From Selaginella moellendorffii (Eukaryota > Streptophyta > Lycopodiopsida > Selaginellales > Selaginellaceae): a DNA stretch of 64,000 nucleotides. Of the stretch, positions 31,771 to 43,387 are shown piece after piece (within the stretch, counting starts at the first letter, position 1; every line of letters begins with the position of its first letter). The stretch lies in contig NW_003314284.1 of the NCBI RefSeq assembly GCF_000143415.4, forward strand, positions 602,693-666,692, in the 5' to 3' direction. A program made the position numbers and the translations under genes. Below the pieces are notes generated by a model. The model did not search any database. It was not told the DNA's origin and saw only the letters and a list, made by a program, of their open reading frames with translations.

Positions 31771-34440
31771 ATGGCGGCGCCTCTCTATTGTTTGTGCCTC
31801 CTCTTAACTGTGTTCCAGGGTGGTCATTCTCAATCATCTCAGTCATCTATTCTCGAGGCCAGTGCTCTTCTCGAATTCAAGCGAGGTGTCAAGGCATTTT
31901 CTCCACCATGGATCTTGGATGTGCTTCCAGACCCTCTAGCGAATTGGGACGTGAGTAGCACAAGCTTGTGTAACTGGACAGGAATAGCTTGCAATCCACA
32001 AGGCCGGGTGGTATCCCTTGCTCTTTCCAATATTCCTTTGACGGGGCAAATATCATCCTCTCTCGGTTCCCTCGAGTTTCTGGAGCTGCTCAATCTGTCG
32101 TACAACTATTTGTCCGGGGAGATTCCATCGACCTTGGGTAACTGCGCCAGGCTACAGTCCCTTGATCTCACGCTCAACAATCTAAACGGAAAGATCCCGG
32201 AGTCCCTGGGCCAGCTCTCCATGCTGCAAAGCCTAATTCTTGATGCGAACTTACTTGGTGGTGAGATTCCCTCGAGCCTAGCGCGGTGCTCAAGGCTTCA
32301 GAAGCTTTCCTGCTGTTGCAATCGTCTCAGTGGACAGCTTCCAAGCTTCTTGGGACAGCTTCGCAATCTCACGCTCCTGGATCTCAGTCACAACTCTCTC
32401 AATGGTTCCATACCAAGGGGCTTTGCAAATCTCTCTAGTTTGGAAGAGCTGAACCTTGAAGGGAATGACCTCGAAGGAGAAATTCCTACGTTTCTCCTGG
32501 TGAGCAAGACTCTTGTTGGTTTGCACTTGCATGCGAACAACTTGGAATCATTTAGCTCTGAGTTTCAGGAGATTTCTCCCGAGAACAACCAGGGTCGCAT
32601 GGAAGTTTTGGAACTAGGCTACAATCAGATAACAGGCAGCATTCCATCGCAATTCTTCAGCTACTTGCCAGGTCTGAAGTTCATCTCCCTCCGGAACAAC
32701 AATCTCACAGGTGGCATCCCAGAATTTGGAGACCACTGTGTCCTGGAAACCATTAATCTGAGCACCAACACCTTAACAGGAGAGATCCCCGAATCTGTGC
32801 TACACTGCTCACAGGTCACAAAGCTGGATCTTTCGAGGAACAGGCTCACCGGAGTAATTCCATCAGAACTAGGCCGAAATTTGAGCACTTTGACAAACTT
32901 TGACGTGGCATTCAACACGCTGCATGGGGAAATCCCTGTTTCCTTGTCATTGTGCGTCAACATGAGCCGCATTGACATGGGTGTGAACAACTTCACTGGC
33001 CAGCTTCTTCCCGAAATTTCCAAGCTTGAGCAGCTTAGTTACTTTCTTATTTCGACCAACAAGTTGGTGGGGACCATACCGGTGGAATATTTCAACATGG
33101 CGAACCTTGGCACTTTGGACTTAGCGAGAAATAACCTCTGGGGCTCTCTCCCACGAGCTTGCAACCTGGCGGGCATTAGCAAGCTTGATTTGTCCTTCAA
33201 CTCACTCACGGGGAGCATTCCATCTTGCCTTGGAAACTCAAGCTCGCTGTGGACGCTGGATCTCTCGGGAAACCAGATCTCAGGAGAGATACCTTCTAGC
33301 CTGGGCGCCAATGCTTCACAGCTCTACTATTTGGACTTGTCACAAAATCGTCTGGTTGGCAGCCTTCCTGCCTCTCTAGGCAATTGCTCCAGCCTCTCCA
33401 TTCTCATGGTGGCAAGGAACCAGCTTGGAAAAATAGACATGGATTTCAGCCAGATCCATAGTCTGGTTCACTTGGATCTTTCCCATAACGAGTTCGAAGG
33501 AGATCTAGTCCTCAGTTCCAACACCAGCAACATCAGGATTGCCAACTTCCGGGATAACAGGTTCTCCATGACGATTCCAGAATCGATCTGCAGGTGGACT
33601 GCATTGACTCTGTTGTCATTCTCGTACAATCAGATCCACGGGTTCATTCCCAGCTGCATTTGGTCCAGCCTCCCGCAGCTCAAGGTTGTTGACCTGTCCC
33701 AGAACCGGCTGACTGGCAACATCCCCGGTAGCATAGGTGAGTTGATCTCCTTCAAGGACGTGAATTCCAGACCTGACGATCCCGAAGGATGGCACAACAT
33801 CCCTGGCCTGGCATGCCCAGAATGCCCCGGCGGCATGCGGTTTGAGATGATCATCAAGGGCTCGAGGCTTCCTTTCGCCCAGTATTTCAACGGTTTGACC
33901 CTGTTTGACTTGTCGTCAAACTTGCTTGAGGGCGCGATCCCGGACGATATTGGTCTACTTGTGGGTATGAAGTACTTGAACCTTTCGTTCAATGGGCTGA
34001 CTGGCAGTATCCCCCTGGCATTGACCAGGCTCGTCAAGCTCGAGTCTCTCGACTTGTCGAGCAACAAGCTCCAGGGAACCATCCCGGCCCAGATCAGTGA
34101 CTTGAGCCAGCTTGGGAGTTTCAACGTTTCCCACAACCATCTCAGTGGAATGGTTTTGGCATCAGAGCTCTTCTACACCAAGTTCGGCCCCAGTTCTTTC
34201 GAGGGAAACAATCTTTGTGGAGGATTTTATCCGTTGCAACCCTGTTCCAACACTTCTACTTCTACTCAAGCTGGCCGTGAGACGTCTTGGCTCTCCGAGA
34301 ATGTGTCCACGAAAGGCTTCTTGCTTGGCGCTCTTCTGGGTTTCTTCGGTACAATCCATTTGGTGGTTTTTGTAGACTGGAAGCAACGCCTGCAGCAAAT
34401 CAATTGGATCATCAACCACATATCTAAGCCTCGCCGCTGA
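31771..34440 (+). CDS. LRR receptor-like protein (RLP, no kinase)
   Basis: A single exon of 889 residues. It has a signal peptide (1-20), an N-terminal LRR cap (LLEFKRGV ... LCNWTGIAC), about 25 plant-type LRRs (LxxLxLSxNxLxGxIPxxL), an island of about 40 residues near 660-700 (RPDDPEGWHNIPGL, CPECPGG), then four more LRRs. A C-terminal Cys pair, one transmembrane helix (about 849-869, LLGALLGFFGTIHLVVFV) and a short basic tail follow. The layout matches RLPs of defence or development, which signal through partner kinases; the ligand is unknown. Many N-x-S/T sites fit an extracellular role. A truncated copy lies at 54705-55440. Confidence 0.92.
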   Translation: MAAPLYCLCLLLTVFQGGHSQSSQSSILEASALLEFKRGVKAFSPPWILDVLPDPLANWDVSSTSLCNWTGIACNPQGRVVSLALSNIPLTGQISSSLGSLEFLELLNLSYNYLSGEIPSTLGNCARLQSLDLTLNNLNGKIPESLGQLSMLQSLILDANLLGGEIPSSLARCSRLQKLSCCCNRLSGQLPSFLGQLRNLTLLDLSHNSLNGSIPRGFANLSSLEELNLEGNDLEGEIPTFLLVSKTLVGLHLHANNLESFSSEFQEISPENNQGRMEVLELGYNQITGSIPSQFFSYLPGLKFISLRNNNLTGGIPEFGDHCVLETINLSTNTLTGEIPESVLHCSQVTKLDLSRNRLTGVIPSELGRNLSTLTNFDVAFNTLHGEIPVSLSLCVNMSRIDMGVNNFTGQLLPEISKLEQLSYFLISTNKLVGTIPVEYFNMANLGTLDLARNNLWGSLPRACNLAGISKLDLSFNSLTGSIPSCLGNSSSLWTLDLSGNQISGEIPSSLGANASQLYYLDLSQNRLVGSLPASLGNCSSLSILMVARNQLGKIDMDFSQIHSLVHLDLSHNEFEGDLVLSSNTSNIRIANFRDNRFSMTIPESICRWTALTLLSFSYNQIHGFIPSCIWSSLPQLKVVDLSQNRLTGNIPGSIGELISFKDVNSRPDDPEGWHNIPGLACPECPGGMRFEMIIKGSRLPFAQYFNGLTLFDLSSNLLEGAIPDDIGLLVGMKYLNLSFNGLTGSIPLALTRLVKLESLDLSSNKLQGTIPAQISDLSQLGSFNVSHNHLSGMVLASELFYTKFGPSSFEGNNLCGGFYPLQPCSNTSTSTQAGRETSWLSENVSTKGFLLGALLGFFGTIHLVVFVDWKQRLQQINWIINHISKPRR

Positions 34441-34705
34441 TCACATAAGCTGTACACAATCAAACATACTTTTCTAAATGCTTTGAAGTGTTTTTGCTAG
34501 CAGCACCCTTTACCCATACACACTCAGGCCTACCCTGCAATCTTCTCATCCCTCATGAAATGTATCCAAGGTTGTTCCAGCTTGCGAACAACAGGAGCTT
34601 GTTCTTGAGTTTCTTCAAAACCCTGTTTTTGCGGTAACGAAAGAATATTCCATAAAATATTCGGGTATATAGAATATTCGGACATTTTAGGGTTTATTGT
34701 CGGGA

Positions 34706-37293
34706 ATGCGCCTGGTAAGCGATGGATCGTTGTCTAGAGCTCAGTGGATCGAGATGTCTTTCTTCTCTGTAGATTTCGCTCCAGAGGCCATCCAGTGGTG
34801 CCGCCGTCGACAGCAATCTGCTGGAGATTTGCGATTTGCAGCTTCTCCTCGAGTGCCCTCTCGATTTGTCCAGTCTTTCGCTCTTTCTCCCGACAGAGGA
34901 GGCGCTCTCGGAGAATGCCAGGCGCAAGAAGCCGAAGAAAGGGGACTCAAGTGAGCTGGTCGTCAAGGCTCCTTTCAGGAGAGCCGGCGACGGTGTGGTG
35001 ATTGATGCCGAGCCATGGTACCAAAGTGCCGACTTGAGCGTTTTGGATGTGGCTCTGATCAATGCGGTGGTGATCTCGAGACCAGAATCCATGCTCGCTC
35101 TACCATTTCTCACTCGCAATCCAGATTTCACCGCAAAGGTTCGTCGTTCTGGTTTGGTTTCTTACAGTTCCTCCTTTCTTTCTTCTTCCCAGATCTTTGC
35201 AACGTATCCAACAGCAACTGTTGGGAAGCTTTTGATGCAAGAGCTTGTTTCTTCCCACCGCGACTTTCTAAAACTCTATGGAGCAAGCTCTCTTGAGAAC
35301 CATCCGGAGTTCACGCAGTGTGAAGTTCCGGAGGCTCTCAAAGATTGTCTTCTCGGGGAGCACAACTCAGGCATCTTAAACTGGCACAAGCTTTACAGGT
35401 GACCACCTTTGCATTGGTTTTCTTTCCTCCCAGATTTAAAACGCTCTTTCTGTGCAGTGCAGAAGACGTGCTTGGCTGCATGGAAAGAATCCAAACTCTT
35501 CGTTATGGTGAAGAGGCCCCCATTGATGGGTGTGTGGTCTTGACACCTTATAGCTCCGGCCAAGGCATTGGTGCTTCGAACTGGGTGATTAAAGGACCTT
35601 GCTCGAGCGTGACATACGTTTCGTCTTGCGATGTAGCAGCGGCCGCAGCTAGTTGTGCGAGCCAGGATTTGACTTCTTTAGATGGAAGCCAAGTTCTCCT
35701 TGTTTCGGCCAAGCAGCCAACTTCTTCTGTGGAGAAACTCGAGATGGATACTGAAGCTGAACCCCGCAGTAGACTTACGACTCGGCCATGGGTAAATGCT
35801 CGTGTGGAATTCATCACTTCGCACAACGCCAAGCCACGGATGGCCAACAGCGTACTCAGTGAGAAACGGGAGCCTCAGCAGAGATCCTTGCTAGCGCAAG
35901 TCGCAAACGCTGCCGCAGATGCTTTAAGCAAGGGAGGCTCGGTGTTGATACCCACCAGTGTTTCAGACACAGTCCTCGAGCTCATCGAGACGATCTCTCA
36001 AGAAGTTTCTTGTGCAAAAGTGTAAGCATATCTTGGTTTTGTTTCAGTTTGTTTTGACAAGCGTGTGACAGCTCGGGAAGGATTTTATACGTATCGCCGA
36101 GTGCTCAGGAATTCCTGGCTTTTACCAACACTGTTCCGGAGTGGCTCTCATCGGCACGGCAAGAGAAGGTATTGATGCTCCTTACAGTGAACTCTCATCT
36201 ATTCATCTCCTTCAGCTATATAACGGGGAGTCATTGTTTGGACACGTCGAGCTTCTAAAGGAGGGAAAGCTCTCTTACTTTCCAAGCCTGTCGCCAGAAG
36301 TTGTGTAAGTCTTTCGTTGTGTTCGTCTGTCAAACTTAGAAATTCTTTGTAGGGAGTCTGGTCCCTGCGTGATACTGGCTTCCCATGTAAGCCTTCGAAT
36401 GGGACCGTCTGTACATATACTAAATCGTTGGCGCCAGCATTCGAGTAACTTGCTCATACTGACAGAAGTAAGGAATAAAAATATAACTGGTAGAGCTCTT
36501 TCACTTTGTACTAATCTCTGGTTTGTTCTTTCAGCCAGATATTGATGTAGAGAGGTTTTTACTCCCATTCAAGCCATTGTCCATACAAGTAAAACATTTT
36601 CCCCTAGCCACTAGCGCGAGGTAAATAAATTACAAAACAAAACCATTGTCTTCGCTTAACGGCAGATCTTTGCAGGTCACGAGGAGCTTTGTCCTCCTTG
36701 ATAGATCGCTTGCAACCCAAATTTGCAGTGGTGAGTAGATTAGATTGATGACATTGTTCCTTCTTTTACATTCTTTGCTCCAGGTGCCAGAACGCTTGAA
36801 ATCCGTGGTGACGTCGGATTGTGACACAAAAATATTGTTCTACGTGCACAGAGCTCCACTAAAGATCCCGAGCTTGGAGGAAGAGCTCAACATGGAACTA
36901 TCAGCGGATTTAGCCAGCCGGATCAAGCCCAAGCAAACTCGAAGCGGAAACAATGCAGCCTTGGCTCGGCTCTCTGCAGAGATGCACTTCCACGACGGGA
37001 ACTTCTACCTGGAAATGCCGAGAGTGTCGAGAATGATACAAGCGCCCCAAAGATTCTGTGGCACACCCGACGTGGACGCTCTGTTGAGAGCTCTGAGGGA
37101 GAAAGGCCTGGTGGACATCCAGCAGAGCTTTGCGGAGCAACCCGATGGATCCAAAGTTCCTGTCATATCCGTGACCTTCCAAACTAGTGCTTCTATTGAG
37201 CTCAATGGCAGTGAAACCATTATCAAGACAAGCGATGCAGTGCTCCGGCGTCTCATCGCAGATGCGGTGATAAGCTGCCTGCAAATCATATAA
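34706..37293 (+). CDS. INTS9: Integrator complex subunit 9
   Basis: The first exon is only nine bases (34706-34714, Met-Arg-Leu), followed by a 58-nt intron to 34773. Further exons are 34773-35138, 35193-35398, 35458-36021, several small ones, and a last exon 36784-37293. Features matching plant INTS9 are LLLECPLDLSSLSLF, EPWYQSADLSVLDVALINAV, ALPFLTRNP, IFATYPTATVGKLL, ASNWVIKGPCSSVTYVSS and VSPSAQEFLAFTNTVPEWL. INTS9 is a catalytically inactive metallo-beta-lactamase/beta-CASP protein that pairs with the endonuclease INTS11 in 3' processing of snRNAs. The sequence lacks the HxHxDH zinc motif, as expected. Phases agree at the joints I checked, so the gene looks intact. Confidence 0.88.
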
Positions 37294-37329
37294 TTACTTG
37301 TTCTCCCACCAACAAAGCTCACATTCAAC

Positions 37330-37740
37330 TTAAATGTTATATTCCAAATAGGGAGCTAGAAGTGATAACAATGTATCAGCCTCTTCAAGCTTTAAGCTAG
37401 TCAAAACCATGCTCTCCAAACTCTTCCACCCAATGTGTAAACTTGACATAGTTGCCCATCTAGTAGTCTTGAAAACACCCTGTTCATCAAAACTCACGCC
37501 TTTGAATTCTATGCCATTTATCATCCTGGAGCAATTCGAGTCTGCGCTGCGGTTGTAGGTTTGCAACTCTCAGCTGTTGCCCACCACATTGCATTCCCAT
37601 GTTCACGGCAGTTAAATAAGAATTTCAAAAGCTCACCTAAAGATCTCAACGTCAGAGTATGTAATAGAGGCTTTGAGGATCAGCAGAGCAAGCGTGATCA
37701 ATTGTAGCAGGCTCTGCTTTCTCACCTCACCACTTATTGA
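37330..37740 (-). pseudogene. Broken paralogue of the 31.1-kb secreted protein
   Basis: It aligns with 31091-31469. The signal-peptide exon is present (RKQSLLQLITLALLILKA) but its ATG has become GTG. Exon 2 keeps TYNRSADSNCSRMINGIEF, yet the WRAGNSW part has a small deletion and a frame change, and the C terminus reads into unrelated sequence. The loss of the start plus frameshifts make it a pseudogene. Confidence 0.75.
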
Positions 37741-37779
37741 AATGGCAGATCCCACACAACTTTTGCGGTATTGATGTTG

Positions 37780-38875
37780 AATCGATTCGAAAGCTCCAAA
37801 GAGCCCAAACTATAAAAATAATATCAAACGAAGAAAGTTGATCACATCCTCCATTTTAAATTTCACTTACTCTACAAATCTTTCCATATTCCTGAGATTT
37901 CTTCTCATGCTTTGTAGAGTTTACACTCTACTAAAGAAAAATGAATGAGATTGTACTGGACAAACTCGTAAATGATCAAACAAGTGGCACAGTGGCGCAG
38001 TTATAGTTCGTGTAGGGGATTTCAAGATCCTGAGAATCTCAGAACTGGAAAATAAAAATGGGAAACAATGGCTGAGCCTCACTCGGGGATTCTGTGTTTA
38101 CCAGCATTTCTTGGAGTGTGCTTTAAAGTAGGAAGTGTTTTGTTATTTGTGAGCATCTTGAGTTGAAATACACTCACATTTGTTTTGTGTGAGTTCTGTG
38201 TTTTTATGAATGTCCCGAGTGAGGTCCCATGTAGTGTGTTACAAGGCTACATCATGCACACACACTTGTTTCGTGTTGTGAGGGCAAATAAAGAGTGACC
38301 AAGCTGTATCAGCATGAAATTGATAAAGCATTGCCAAACTAGCATGTTAGATATTATGTGCCACATAATTTGAGTGATGATTTTGATGTGTGCTTTCTTG
38401 GTAGAGGAATTGTATGACAATTCTTGCAGGTGGGGAGCAAACTAGCTTTAAGGGTGCAATTTATTTTTTGCTAATCTTTTAACTTGATATTATTACAGGA
38501 TCTTCTTGAAGAATTGAATGCATGAAAATGGCAATTGGTGGATCTAATTTAGGATCTGGTAAATCTTTTGCAAAGCCTGGAGTTGGACTAACATTATTGA
38601 GTGTGCTTAAGGAAAACACCAATAATAACATCTCTAATGCACAAAAGGGTGGTGGTACATATTTAGGGCTTTTTATATCTCTATGAAATTACTACTTCAT
38701 AGTACTCAAGTGGGGCACCATTCCATAGCACCAAAGTGGGAATTGCTTTTAAGCACTTCCTTGGGTGGTTTTTTTAGCATTACCTAAGTCCATGCTCACT
38801 CCCACCTAAAGCCCTTAACCCCCAATCCCAACCTTAAGTTGGTTTAGAAGCACCACTAGAGTGTTCCTTTAAGAT
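37780..38875. other. Intergenic region, nothing recognised
   Basis: There is no coding pattern and no family I can name. Short retroelement-like patches cannot be excluded. It ends where an inverted LTR head begins. Confidence 0.5.
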
Positions 38876-38879
38876 TAAT

Positions 38880-39199
38880 TCCTAAATCTCACTATCCCTA
38901 TTATACTCAATTTTGGACTTGATTTCGGACTTGACTTTAGATTTACTTTCGGATTCAATTTCAGACCCAATGTAAAACTTGATCTTGAACTTAGTCTCAG
39001 ACTCAGTTTCAGACTTGGTCTTAGACTCAGTTTTAAACTCGGTTTCAAACTCGGTCTTGGACTTGGTCTTGGACTCAGTCTTGAACTTGGTCTTGAACTT
39101 GATCTCGAACTCAGTCTCATTTTATGAACTCTTTATCATTTCGATTGTGGTTTTAGGGATCCTTTAGTTTACAACACCTTGGGGAGTTGGTTCCTTATA
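38880..39199 (-). mobile_element. LTR head (family B), minus orientation, truncated
   Basis: Read on the minus strand it starts AAGGAACCAACTCCCCAAGG and continues with ATGATAAAGAGTTCAT and the GAGTT/GAGAC-type purine array. These match the beginning of the LTR at 61267 and the one at 39346. The match stops in the array near 38880. Confidence 0.75.
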
Positions 39200-39345
39200 A
39201 CTCCACAACCTATAAAAGAAGTTCAATATTCATATCAAACATCTCTTTTTAATTTTATGACTTGTTGACCATGTTTGGGGGCATCCCCCCACTTAACAAT
39301 ATGCCTAAGTCATCCTCCCTAGATAAGAGCCCATGAAAACAAGAT

Positions 39346-40118
39346 TGTAAAAAACCAACTCTTTGAGGTGTCAAAGGCTAAAAGATCCCTAAAAGCATGA
39401 CCAAAATAATAAAGAGTTTATCAAATGAGACTGAGTCTAAGATCGAGTCAAAGACCAACTCTAAGACCGAGTTCGGGGCCAAGTCCGAGATCAAGTTCGA
39501 GACTGACTCCAAGACCGAGTTTAAGACTGAGTTCGAGACCGAGTCCGAGATCCGAGATTAGGTCCGAGATCAAGTCCGAGACCGAGTCCAAGATTGAGTC
39601 TGAGACAAAGTTTGAGGTTAGATCCGAGTTCGAGTCCGAGACAAAGTCCGAGGTCGGGTCTGAGATTGAGTCCAAGGTTGAGTCTGAGATCAAGTCTGAG
39701 ATTGACTCCAAATACTAATATGGGGTGAAAGCCCAAAGCATATGTCTCCCGAGGGGGGGCAGAGCTGCAGAGGGTTCCAAAAGTATAGTAGGGATAGTGA
39801 GGTTCAGGAACCAGTTTTGAAGGAACTCTTTAGTGGTGCTTTTAAACTGACTTGAGGTTGAGACTGAGGCTGAGGGGCCCTTGGGTGGGAGTGAGCATGG
39901 ACTTGAGGGGCCACCCAAGGAAATGCTTAAAAGTAACTCCCACTTCCTAAAAGGAAACCGACTGCAGTGCTCTTGGCTCATGTTGAGAGATGCCCCATTT
40001 GAGTACTTTGTGGTTTATTGGTCCTTGCCCTCCTTAAGGACTTGGGCCTTCCCTTTATGATGGAAATGGGGGAATAGAGGTACCCATACCAGGCTGTTAA
40101 GCCATGGTGTTTCGCCAT
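39346..40118 (+). mobile_element. LTR (family B), truncated at its 3' end
   Basis: It begins TGTAAAAAACCAACTC, carries the purine array (about 39425-39715), then GTGAAAGCCCAAAGC and CCAAAAGTATAGTAGGGATAG. It stays collinear with the 61267-62406 LTR up to a GGTGTTTCGCC word near 40107, then changes to gypsy pol. About 380 bp of the LTR end are missing. Confidence 0.75.
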
Positions 40119-41032
40119 GGTGAAATACTTCTCGAGGATTGACCTAAGAGGAAGATATTAAGAAGACAATCTATTAGGCAAGGTATGGAAGTTTTGAGTT
40201 TCTAATGATGCCCTTTGGGCTGTGCAATGCACCAGCAATGTTCTTAGCATTGATGAACCATATTTTTGTACCTTACTTAGAGCATTTTGTGGTCATCTAC
40301 ATTGATGGATATCTTGATTTATAGCAAAACGCTAGAAAAGCATGTCGAACACTTGACGAAGGTGTTTGAGAAACTAAAGGAACACCAGCTGTATACTAAA
40401 AAGAGCAAATATAACTTTGCTCAACAAAAGGTAAAATTTCTCGGGCATGTGGTAGGCAAAGATGGGCTCAAGGTGGACCCTGAAAAGGTCCAAACAATCT
40501 AGGAATGGGAATGACTATTGAATGTACACAAGTTAAGGGCATTGTTAGGACTATGTAATTACTACTGAAAGTTTTCAAACACTATTTGAGAGTACCTCTA
40601 CCTTTAACGGACTAAACAAGAAAAGAAAAGATAGTATAGTATGGATAACAGAATGCGAGGTGGCATTTATCCATCTTAAAAGAAGTTGAGGAAGGCTCCC
40701 GTGTTGGCATTACTAAACTATGGTAAAGATTTTGAGGTAGAAATGGATACTTCAGACTTTGTGTTGAACGCAGTTTTGAAGCAAAATAACCATCTAATAG
40801 TGTTCTTCTCAAAGAAGTTGAACAAAGTTTAACAAAAATGGTTTACCCACGAGAAGAAATTGTTTGCGGTGATCAAAACACTCAAGGAGTGGTGACATTA
40901 CTTTGGGAGACACTTCAAAATTTACACAAATAATATGGCAATGAAACACTTGTTGTCATAGCCCGACCTGAGAGGGAAATAGGGTCGGTGGGCCAATGTT
41001 TTAGATGAGTTTGATTGTGAGATTCTCCAAAG
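40119..41032 (+). mobile_element. Ty3/gypsy RT and RNase H fragment
   Basis: The reading shows SRIDLRE, then the RT core [17 protein letters not shown], a damaged catalytic YxDD box (VVIYIDG, frame broken at about 40305-40320), HVEHLTKVFEKLKEH and KVKFLGHVVGKDGLKVDPEK. RNase H debris continues to about 40980. Stops at 40501 and elsewhere show decay. It belongs to a gypsy lineage and directly abuts the truncated LTR, implying a deletion of the leader, gag and protease. Confidence 0.85.
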
Positions 41033-41039
41033 ATTTTGG

Positions 41040-41400
41040 AATCTCTTTGTTGATAATCTTGCAGATTTAGTTGAGCATCAAGATTCAAGGTCTTCCATAG
41101 CATTGGAATATCACCCAGCGATCCAGGGATTGTGCCAAAGAGTGAATTGGTGCTGACATTCAGTGAGATGAGGTGGCCAAGTGATGCCAAGCAATTCATA
41201 TAGACAACTAGTGCACTGTCCATGACTGTTGATTCGCAGCTGGGTTGCCTCGGGCTGTGGACCTGTCCACCAATGTACTCTTGGACTTGCTTCACTTTGG
41301 CGCTTCCAGGGCCTCTAGAGCTAGGACCTCTTCCATGCATCACTGATCCGTGATTGCAAAGCTTCACGGATGCTTGAAGGGTCTTCGATGTGATAATGGG
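41040..41400 (-). pseudogene. LRR protein fragment
   Basis: On the minus strand one repeat and part of its neighbour are clear: LASLGHLISLNVSTNSLFGT and IPGSLGDIPMLWKTLNLD. It is preceded by a segment (HGRGPSSRGPGSAKVKQVQE) that resembles the region before an LRR domain in receptor-like kinases. It is flanked by gypsy DNA on one side and the duplicated block on the other, and nothing else of the gene is present. Confidence 0.55.
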
Positions 41401-41636
41401 GTGTCTCGGCCTGGAGAGTTTGGGAACATGATAGATCTTTCAAGCTAGTAGATATTGAAGATCTCCAGGCCTGCTGCAGTTCCACGTACATGAGCACTAA
41501 ATGAACTTAGCAACGGCAAAGCAAGAATGGAGCTGTGGAGCATCCTGCCTTTGTAGAGATCTTTGGAGACCGTTCTCTCTTATAAAATAGAAGATTTATT
41601 ATTTGTATTATTTTATTTAGTTAACAGCTCGTTGGT

Positions 41637-42861
41637 TTAGTTTATTTGGAGCTTTTGTGAATGCTTGCCATCCAAATATTTTGTGTAGACATTTGTGATG
41701 TGCTCTTGGTATAAGGTTGACTTGTAGAGTGGCGGGTTTTGCTCATCAATAAGTTCTGGCAGGGGTCCTATCACAGCATCCCGTGATGGATTGCAAAATG
41801 CCACGATGGAGAGACGAGTTTGATCAGGCTGGACAAGGACTCGGTGCTCAATGCTCTTGTATTTTCCATTGCTCAAAATCTGGCATGGAAACGAACAAAG
41901 CCATGATAAAAATCAATCCAAGTCACTTACTTCAAGCTGATCAGCGATGTTCACAATGAATGCATTCTTTATAGGCTTCAAGTCGTACCAGAGATCACCC
42001 TTCCTGGCCTGGAGTCCGCCAACTTGATCTTCAAACAGGATTGTCAAACCGCCACTATCGGTGTGGCCATTCATCCCAAGAGCAAGGTCGGGATTTGGGC
42101 ACGGCGGATAGTAATTTGATCGCAAGATCATCTCCGAGTCTCCAAACGATTTCGCGAGGCAGTTTGAATCCAGCCCGAGTCCTTCAGACAAAGCAGACAT
42201 CAGAGTCTGACTCAGATGTCTCACGCTTGAAACATAGCTGGAAGCGAGCCTCCTGCAGTATCCAAGAAACCAAGCAATCTCATGAAATCCAGATTAGTCA
42301 AGCTCATTTACTTGTAGCAGGCTGGTTTTTCCGGCCACGGATGCTCTTTTTCTGTGTTTGAAAAGTAGTGCTGGAAGTGATCGTGCCACTCCATATGAGT
42401 CTCTTGAGAAGGTGTCATACTCGTGCAGTACCGCACGGGCACAAACACCTCCTCCGTATAATACTTCATCTTCTCCTCAATAGGAAGATCAAAGAGCTCA
42501 AGCACTCCATAGACCATGCCTTGCATGGTTGCAACAGGAATCCCGTGGTTGATCACCTGCATGTGACATCATATTATGAATGATCCTTTTGAGCAGGTAC
42601 ACATCAAAATACCTGAAAGATGCCCCATTCACTCGAAGCCTTGCACAAAGTTTGAACAAATTTCTCTTGGTCACTCTCCAATGCAGCCATGTCAATCACA
42701 GGGATCTCCACTCCAGGAACGATCAAATGCTTCACAGCTCGGTGGCTGGGAGGTTTGATATAACGGCCAGGAATGGTAACGAGGCCATTATCCATGAGAG
42801 CTTTGACACCCTTTGGAAGAACATCAGTCTGCTGATTGACATTTGCAACAAAGGAAGGCAT
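41637..42861 (-). CDS. 2-oxoglutarate/Fe(II)-dependent dioxygenase (DOXC type), copy 2
   Basis: Four exons (42861-42613, 42556-42312, 42252-41931, 41879-41637) with introns of 56, 59 and 51 nt, exactly as in copy 1; 352 residues. The HxD box, distal His and RxS are intact. By-eye changes from copy 1 include Ala to Val near residue 8, Val to Ile in GRYIKPP, Arg to Gln in ESDQEKF, His to Tyr in MVYGVLE and Arg to Thr in SNTEKE. None touch the active site. Absence of any disabling change suggests both copies are functional or very recent. Confidence 0.92.
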
Positions 42862-43387
42862 AGCTACAAAATTAGGAGGAAACAAGATGAACGAGGTTGC
42901 ATAGAATTGGTGGGTTTATATAGTTGATTTTTCATGATGTTAAAGTCCAAGTTGGTGGCCGCGAAAGATCTTCTTTCTAGGTGGCAGCCCACGTGGCCAT
43001 CGCCTCAATTCCTTAAAACATCACGTCTTTTCTTTTTCGAGACTCTGGATAGTAAGCGACGAAGCCAGCAGCAGCAGCGAAGGAGGGAGCCGACATCGCG
43101 GCTTCGATTTTCTACATCCATCAGTCACGAGATTACCGAAATAACATAAATAGATAGTTGTAAGCATGAGACCGATGGATGCGATTGAAAATTAGAGCTA
43201 CATCTTGCAGATCTTCCTGGTCTTCAGTCCTTGTTGTGCGCTGCTTGGACACAATTTCTTTCTGGAAGAGCCGGGTAGAAAAACTAAGAAAGACTGTGAA
43301 TATGTTCTCTTTCGATTTGAATTTCTTCCATACTTTAAATATATATGCTCTCCACTCTTATTTCAATCTAAAGTTTAGCTTAGGATC
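42862..43387. promoter_or_regulatory. Bidirectional promoter between 2OGD and transporter, copy 2
   Basis: The 526-bp counterpart of 12911-13471. It keeps the 2OGD TATA-like element (GTTTATATAG at about 42913-42922), the transporter TATA-like TTTAAATATATATGC (about 43336-43352) and the G-box CACGTG at 42990-42995. It carries several small deletions relative to copy 1, mainly between the G-box and the transporter. Confidence 0.6.

Noticed and set aside
39425-39718. Plus and minus low-complexity frames
   Set aside because: Same LTR array; not protein-coding.
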